A stretch of DNA of 54,282 nt from Sphingopyxis flava (GTDB lineage: Bacteria > Pseudomonadota > Alphaproteobacteria > Sphingomonadales > Sphingomonadaceae). The stretch's first letter is position 1. The number at the start of each line of letters is the position of its first letter. Shown in pieces: positions 51,343 to 54,282 of the stretch. The notes beneath the pieces are model-generated. The model worked only from the letters and a program-made list of their open reading frames with translations, was not told where the DNA came from and did no database searches. The translations under genes and the position numbers were made by a program. The stretch lies in NCBI RefSeq assembly GCF_900168005.1, contig NZ_FUYP01000020.1:1-54282 (forward strand). Reading direction: 5' to 3'.

Positions 51343-51375
51343 ATATGTCCCTTCCGGCGCGCCCCTCACGGGCGG

Positions 51376-51390
51376 TTAACCATCTCTTAC
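51376..51390. promoter_or_regulatory. CtrA-like binding site upstream of the popZ-like gene
   Basis: TTAACCATCTCTTAC fits the CtrA consensus TTAA-N7-TTAA with one mismatch in the last base (TTAC). It lies 34-48 bases before the ATG of the popZ-like gene, a position suited to regulation. CtrA is the cell-cycle master regulator of Alphaproteobacteria; no CtrA gene is in the window. Confidence 0.55.
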
Positions 51391-51416
51391 CGGGCGGGGA
51401 GGAACCTTGCCAAGCC

Positions 51417-52925
51417 CTATTGTTGGAGCGCGGGGTCAACCGGGCCGATCAGGGGATTGGTGCCCTCGGGCACGCTGGCATCGGCTGCGGCGACGTTGCG
51501 CGTGTCGGTTGCCTGCTGCTGCGGCGCAGGATCGTCGGCCCAATCCCAGATCTGGCCCTTCACGCGCGCATAATTGGCGGCGGGATCATAGAGCGGGCCT
51601 CCCTCGATGCCGAGGTCGCGTGCCTCCGCCTTGCCCATCGCTGCGAGAACAGAGAAGGCGGCAACATAGCTATTGCGCTTCGCCGAGACGAGCTGGACCT
51701 GTGTGTTGAGATATTCCTGCTCGGCGTTGAGGATGTCGAGGATCGAGCGCGTGCCGACACTGTTCTCTGCACGCACACCCTCAAGCGACAGCGCATTGGC
51801 GCTCACCGCCTGCTGCGTCGCTGCAATCACGCGCTCGTTCGCCTGCCACGCGGCATAGGCGCCGCGGGTCTGGGCAATGACGTCGCGTTCGGTCGCTACA
51901 TAGGTCTCGATCGCTTGGCTCGAGCGCGACTGCGCCTGGCGGACCTGTGCCGAAGGACGTCCCCCCTGGAAGACCGGGATGGTCAGTGAGACGCCCGCCG
52001 CCGCGCTCGACGTTTCCTGCGACACGCCGACGCCGGGAACCCCGCTCGACAGCGAGCCGAGGAAATTGTTGTAGCCGCCGCCGAGCGTCGCCGACAATTT
52101 GGGCGCCCGGCTGGCTTTCGCGGTGCCGATGTCGGCGCGCGATGCGTTGACCAGCTGATTCGCCGCCTCGATGTCAGGGTTATTGGCGAGCGCAATCGCG
52201 ACCGCATCCTCCGCGGTCGCCGGCAGGTTCGGGAGCGGCGGAGGCGGCTGAAGGTCGACCGGTGCCTCGCCGACAAGCCGGATATAGGCCTCGCGGCTGG
52301 CGATGAGATTCGCCTCGGCGGTGCGCAAATCGCCCTCGGCAAGCGCGAGGCGCGCCTCCGACTGAGCAACATCGGTGCGCGTCAGGTCACCGATTTCGAA
52401 TCGGTCGCTCGTCGCCTGCAAATTGGTCCGCAGGACGGAGACATTGTTCTGGTTGAGCTGGACGATCGCCATGTCGCGCAGCACGTCCATATAAGCGCCG
52501 ACGACCTGCGCGAAGACGCTCGCCTCGGTTGCGCGTAGATCAGCCTGGCCCGCCTCGACGCGATATTTGGCTGCCCTCACCGCATTGCGGACCGCGCCGC
52601 CCTGATAGATGGGGACCGATAGCTGCGCGCCGGCACTGACGGAGCGCGCGGGCGACGAGAAGCTGTTGCCCGGGATAACGATATTCTCGGTATAGTCGGT
52701 GCTCGTGCCGATGCTCGGGAGGCCGAAGCTCTTCTCGATGGGCACATTTTCGTCGTTCGCCCGCTGACCCGCACGGGCAGCGGTCAGCGTCGGATTATTC
52801 TCATATGCCTTTGCGAGCGCCCCCTGCAGCGTTTCGGCCTTGGCGGCAGAGGCCATCATCAGAGCGCTGACCGCCAGGCCGGCGAGCCAGCGGCTGCGGG
52901 GCAATCTGTGGTCTGGATCGTGCAT
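51417..52925 (-). CDS. TolC-family outer-membrane efflux/secretion protein
   Basis: A 502-residue outer-membrane channel protein with a signal peptide (about 1-30, SALMMASAAKAETL). Two homologous TolC halves show ALAKAYENNPTLTAARA and ALANNPDIEAANQ at their starts, with barrel segments GGAVRNAVRAAKYRV and GGRPSAQVRQAQSRSS, and a VRAENSVGTRSILDILNAEQ helix. It is an exit duct for type I secretion or efflux; its partner pump is not nearby. ATG at 52925 gives the signal peptide; it is 37 bases after the Pcm-like gene. Confidence 0.92.
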   Translation of the reverse strand: MHDPDHRLPRSRWLAGLAVSALMMASAAKAETLQGALAKAYENNPTLTAARAGQRANDENVPIEKSFGLPSIGTSTDYTENIVIPGNSFSSPARSVSAGAQLSVPIYQGGAVRNAVRAAKYRVEAGQADLRATEASVFAQVVGAYMDVLRDMAIVQLNQNNVSVLRTNLQATSDRFEIGDLTRTDVAQSEARLALAEGDLRTAEANLIASREAYIRLVGEAPVDLQPPPPLPNLPATAEDAVAIALANNPDIEAANQLVNASRADIGTAKASRAPKLSATLGGGYNNFLGSLSSGVPGVGVSQETSSAAAGVSLTIPVFQGGRPSAQVRQAQSRSSQAIETYVATERDVIAQTRGAYAAWQANERVIAATQQAVSANALSLEGVRAENSVGTRSILDILNAEQEYLNTQVQLVSAKRNSYVAAFSVLAAMGKAEARDLGIEGGPLYDPAANYARVKGQIWDWADDPAPQQQATDTRNVAAADASVPEGTNPLIGPVDPALQQ

Positions 52926-52962
52926 GATCGTTTCAGCCTGATGAAATGGGAGAGAAAGTTTT

Positions 52963-53634
52963 TTAGAACCGGAACCCGGCAGGCGCCTCGAAGCCGGGCA
53001 AGGGCGCAACGTCCATGTCGGCAAAGGGGCGCAGCGCGACGATACCGCCCGCCTTGACGCCCTGAACCAGGCGGACAACCGCACCTTCGCGCCGGGCCGC
53101 GACGAGCTTGCCGCCTTCGGCAAGTTGATCGGCGATCGCATCGGGCAGAATCTCGATTGCGCCGTCGATGATGATGCGGTCGAACGGGGCGCCATCGGGG
53201 ACTCCGGCCGAAAGCGGGCCTTCGATCCAGCGGATGGCATCCGAAGCCGTCGCTTTGCGTCCCGCTGCGATCAGTGCGGCATCCTCTTCGAGCGCGTGAA
53301 CTTCCGCGCCGAGGCGGGCGAGCAGGGCCGCGCCATAGCCTGTCGCGGCGCCGATGAGCAGAACGCGGGCGCCGGGGCGAATCGCTGCCTCGACGAGCAT
53401 CCGGCCGGTGACGAGCGGAGCATTCAGGTAGCGCCCGCCGCCAAGGTCGATCGCGCGGTCTATATAGGCGACGCTCGCGAGCGCTGCGGGCACATGCGCC
53501 TCGCGCGGCTCCGCGGCCATTGCAGCCACGACGGCGGGGTCAATGACGTCGTTGGTCCGAAGCTGGCTGTCGATCATCGCCGAGCGCATCTCGGCCGCGC
53601 TGATATCGCTCAATTGGGTTGCCATGCCTGCCAT
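52963..53634 (-). CDS. Protein-L-isoaspartate O-methyltransferase-like protein
   Basis: A 223-residue Pcm-family methyltransferase. The N-terminus MRSAMIDSQLRTNDV and the segment AYIDRAIDLGGGRYL resemble PIMT, and the S-adenosylmethionine motif I is VLLIGAATGYGAALLARLG (about 90-108), altered from the usual EIGTGSGY, so enzyme activity is uncertain. ATG at 53634 is preferred; 53625 is an alternative. It precedes the TolC-family gene in a likely operon, the usual sphingomonad arrangement. Confidence 0.85.
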   Translation of the reverse strand: MAGMATQLSDISAAEMRSAMIDSQLRTNDVIDPAVVAAMAAEPREAHVPAALASVAYIDRAIDLGGGRYLNAPLVTGRMLVEAAIRPGARVLLIGAATGYGAALLARLGAEVHALEEDAALIAAGRKATASDAIRWIEGPLSAGVPDGAPFDRIIIDGAIEILPDAIADQLAEGGKLVAARREGAVVRLVQGVKAGGIVALRPFADMDVAPLPGFEAPAGFRF

Positions 53635-53665
53635 CCGATTCCTGGAGTTTCAACCTCGCGGCGCA

Positions 53666-53694
53666 GCTCTAGCCGAAGCTGTGCTGTATTGCAA
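53666..53694 (-). promoter_or_regulatory. Candidate promoter of the Pcm-TolC operon
   Basis: On the minus strand TTGCAA (53694-53689) and TAGAGC (53671-53666) are 17 bases apart, 32 bases before the Pcm-like start codon. The -35 box lies within a palindrome. Confidence 0.4.
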
Positions 53695-53705
53695 TAGTAA
53701 TACAG
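53684..53705. promoter_or_regulatory. Palindrome over the Pcm-TolC promoter, possible operator
   Basis: CTGTATT (53684-53690) and AATACAG (53699-53705) form a perfect 7+7 inverted repeat with an 8-base centre. It covers the candidate -35 box. AT-rich composition contrasts with the surrounding GC-rich DNA, and the form suits a dimeric repressor. Confidence 0.55.
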
Positions 53706-53795
53706 CCATGCTGCCCGCACCGCCGCCGCGCATAGCGGCGCGGAAGAACGCCGCCAACCCCGGATCGCGATAATCGCGGCGGGTCAGGCGAATCC

Positions 53796-53824
53796 TTGAC
53801 AAGGCGGCGAAAGGCCCCCACTAG
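53796..53824 (+). promoter_or_regulatory. Candidate promoter of tRNA-Cys
   Basis: TTGACA (53796-53801) and CACTAG (53819-53824) are 17 bases apart, ending 56 bases before the mature tRNA. The -35 box is perfect; the -10 box is poor. Confidence 0.4.
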
Positions 53825-53880
53825 CGCAACCCGTCCAACACCCGGCCGTCCGCTCGTGCGGCAACGGCAGTTCGGCGCGA

Positions 53881-53954
53881 GGCCCGATGGCGGAGTGGTG
53901 ACGCAGCGGACTGCAAATCCGTATACGCCGGTTCGATTCCGGCTCGGGCCTCCA
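53881..53954 (+). tRNA. tRNA-Cys(GCA)
   Basis: A 74-base tRNA with an encoded CCA end. The acceptor arms GGCCCGA (53881-53887) and TCGGGCC (53944-53950) pair perfectly. The anticodon loop CTGCAAA gives anticodon GCA (53913-53915), read as Cys, and the T loop contains GGTTCGATTCC. It lies between the Pcm-TolC operon and an ISL3-type element about 40 bases downstream. Confidence 0.95.
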
Positions 53955-53994
53955 GTACCCTGTCAGCAGATGCGTGCTGATGGTTGAAAAAACC

Positions 53995-54282
53995 GGCTCT
54001 TCCCCGTGAACGGGGGATGAGGGTGGATCAGACCCGATTGATGACGCCATTCCAACCGCAAAGAGCGAGCACGCGCAAGCGGTAGTTGTGAAAGTTTCGG
54101 AAGCCGAACGCGCGGCGCGAGATCATCTCCATCTTTGTGTGAAAGCCCTCGGTGATTCCATTGTTCCTGGAAAAGCGCCACATGCGGGCGACGGGCTCGA
54201 GCCAGCTGGTCAGGGTATCGGCGAGGGACTTGAGGGGGCTGGCGGCGAACTGATCGATCAGCCTGAGCAGGTCGGGGATAAG
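53995..54282 (-). mobile_element. ISL3-family insertion sequence, one end only
   Basis: The element begins with GGCTCTTCCCCGTGAACGGG at 53995, which fits ISL3-family terminal repeats (these commonly start GGCTCTT or GGGTCTT), followed by the transposase gene reading toward this end. The other end lies beyond the window. The flanking bases GAAAAAACC are AT-rich, as expected for ISL3 targets with 8-base duplications, but the duplication cannot be checked here. Confidence 0.7.
54028..54282 (-). CDS. ISL3-family transposase, C-terminal 84 residues
   Basis: Reading the minus strand inward from the window edge, the frame is open and in phase for 84 residues to a TGA at 54030-54028. The sequence shows NNGITEGFHTKMEMISRRAF (with the final acidic residue of the DDE catalytic triad, Glu in TEGF) and GFRNFHNYRLRVLALCG, the classic ISL3 transposase C-terminus. 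The N-terminal part is outside the window, so integrity cannot be judged. Confidence 0.9.
   Translation of the reverse strand, partial: LIPDLLRLIDQFAASPLKSLADTLTSWLEPVARMWRFSRNNGITEGFHTKMEMISRRAFGFRNFHNYRLRVLALCGWNGVINRV

Noticed and set aside
1..54282. CRISPR arrays and phage genes
   Set aside because: No series of regularly spaced direct repeats and no capsid, tail, integrase or cas motifs were seen on either strand.

Overview
The window is high-GC alphaproteobacterial chromosome, most likely from a sphingomonad of the Sphingopyxis/Sphingomonas type. That is inferred from the gene content and order: rpmH-rnpA-yidD-yidC-engB, mutY-hydrolase-nudC, the dciA-DsbA-DsbA-smc string, M23 peptidase overlapping bactofilin, and Pcm-TolC-PopZ. 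Almost every base is used by tightly packed genes, many overlapping by 1-7 bases. No prophage, CRISPR array or plasmid functions were seen. The only mobile DNA is a partial ISL3-family element at the right edge, about 40 bases beyond a tRNA-Cys.

Layout from left to right. Bases 203-2848 hold a Tim44-like protein, the MltA lytic transglycosylase and an Smr protein on the plus strand. Bases 2845-9841 hold mostly minus-strand housekeeping genes: dapE, a GST, engB, yidC, yidD, rnpA, rpmH, a PGPG-motif membrane protein and a secreted ClpP-like protein, with one plus-strand cupin. Bases 9930-17722 are a compact minus-strand run of 12 genes that starts with a TetR regulator. It encodes VOC/glyoxalase-fold proteins, GSTs, a DoxX-like protein, a secreted alpha/beta hydrolase, and DUF1428, DUF899 and PhnB-like proteins. 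This is the most accessory-looking locus and probably an electrophile or xenobiotic response operon. Its promoter has a palindrome filling the -35/-10 spacer and predicts a leaderless tetR mRNA.

Bases 18147-28501 hold envelope and secreted enzymes: bactofilin plus M23 peptidase, an ICMT-like membrane methyltransferase, a lipoprotein, a MaoC hydratase, an NPP-type phosphodiesterase, an M28 peptidase, a PhoD-like phosphatase and a DUF2167 protein. Bases 28579-31114 are a small probable metal-response locus: a MerR regulator divergent from a glutaredoxin-MauE fusion and a His/Met-rich outer-membrane protein, joined by a mer-type operator with a 19-base spacer.

Bases 31224-37162 are housekeeping (ychF, a CAP-domain protein, GNAT, pth, rplY, gshA, rsmE). 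Bases 37370-40571 hold a TadG-TadE-TadE trio with none of the rest of a Tad pilus locus. After ubiA and the smc/DsbA/dciA string come mutY, a serine hydrolase and nudC as one overlapping operon. A PopZ-like gene with a CtrA-like box, a TolC-family protein and a Pcm-like methyltransferase follow, then tRNA-Cys and the ISL3 fragment.

Candidates for under-described biology are the TetR-led VOC/GST operon, the MerR/glutaredoxin-MauE locus, the hairpin between the rpmH promoter and rpmH, and the isolated TadG/E trio. All functional readings come from motifs and context only; no database search was run.
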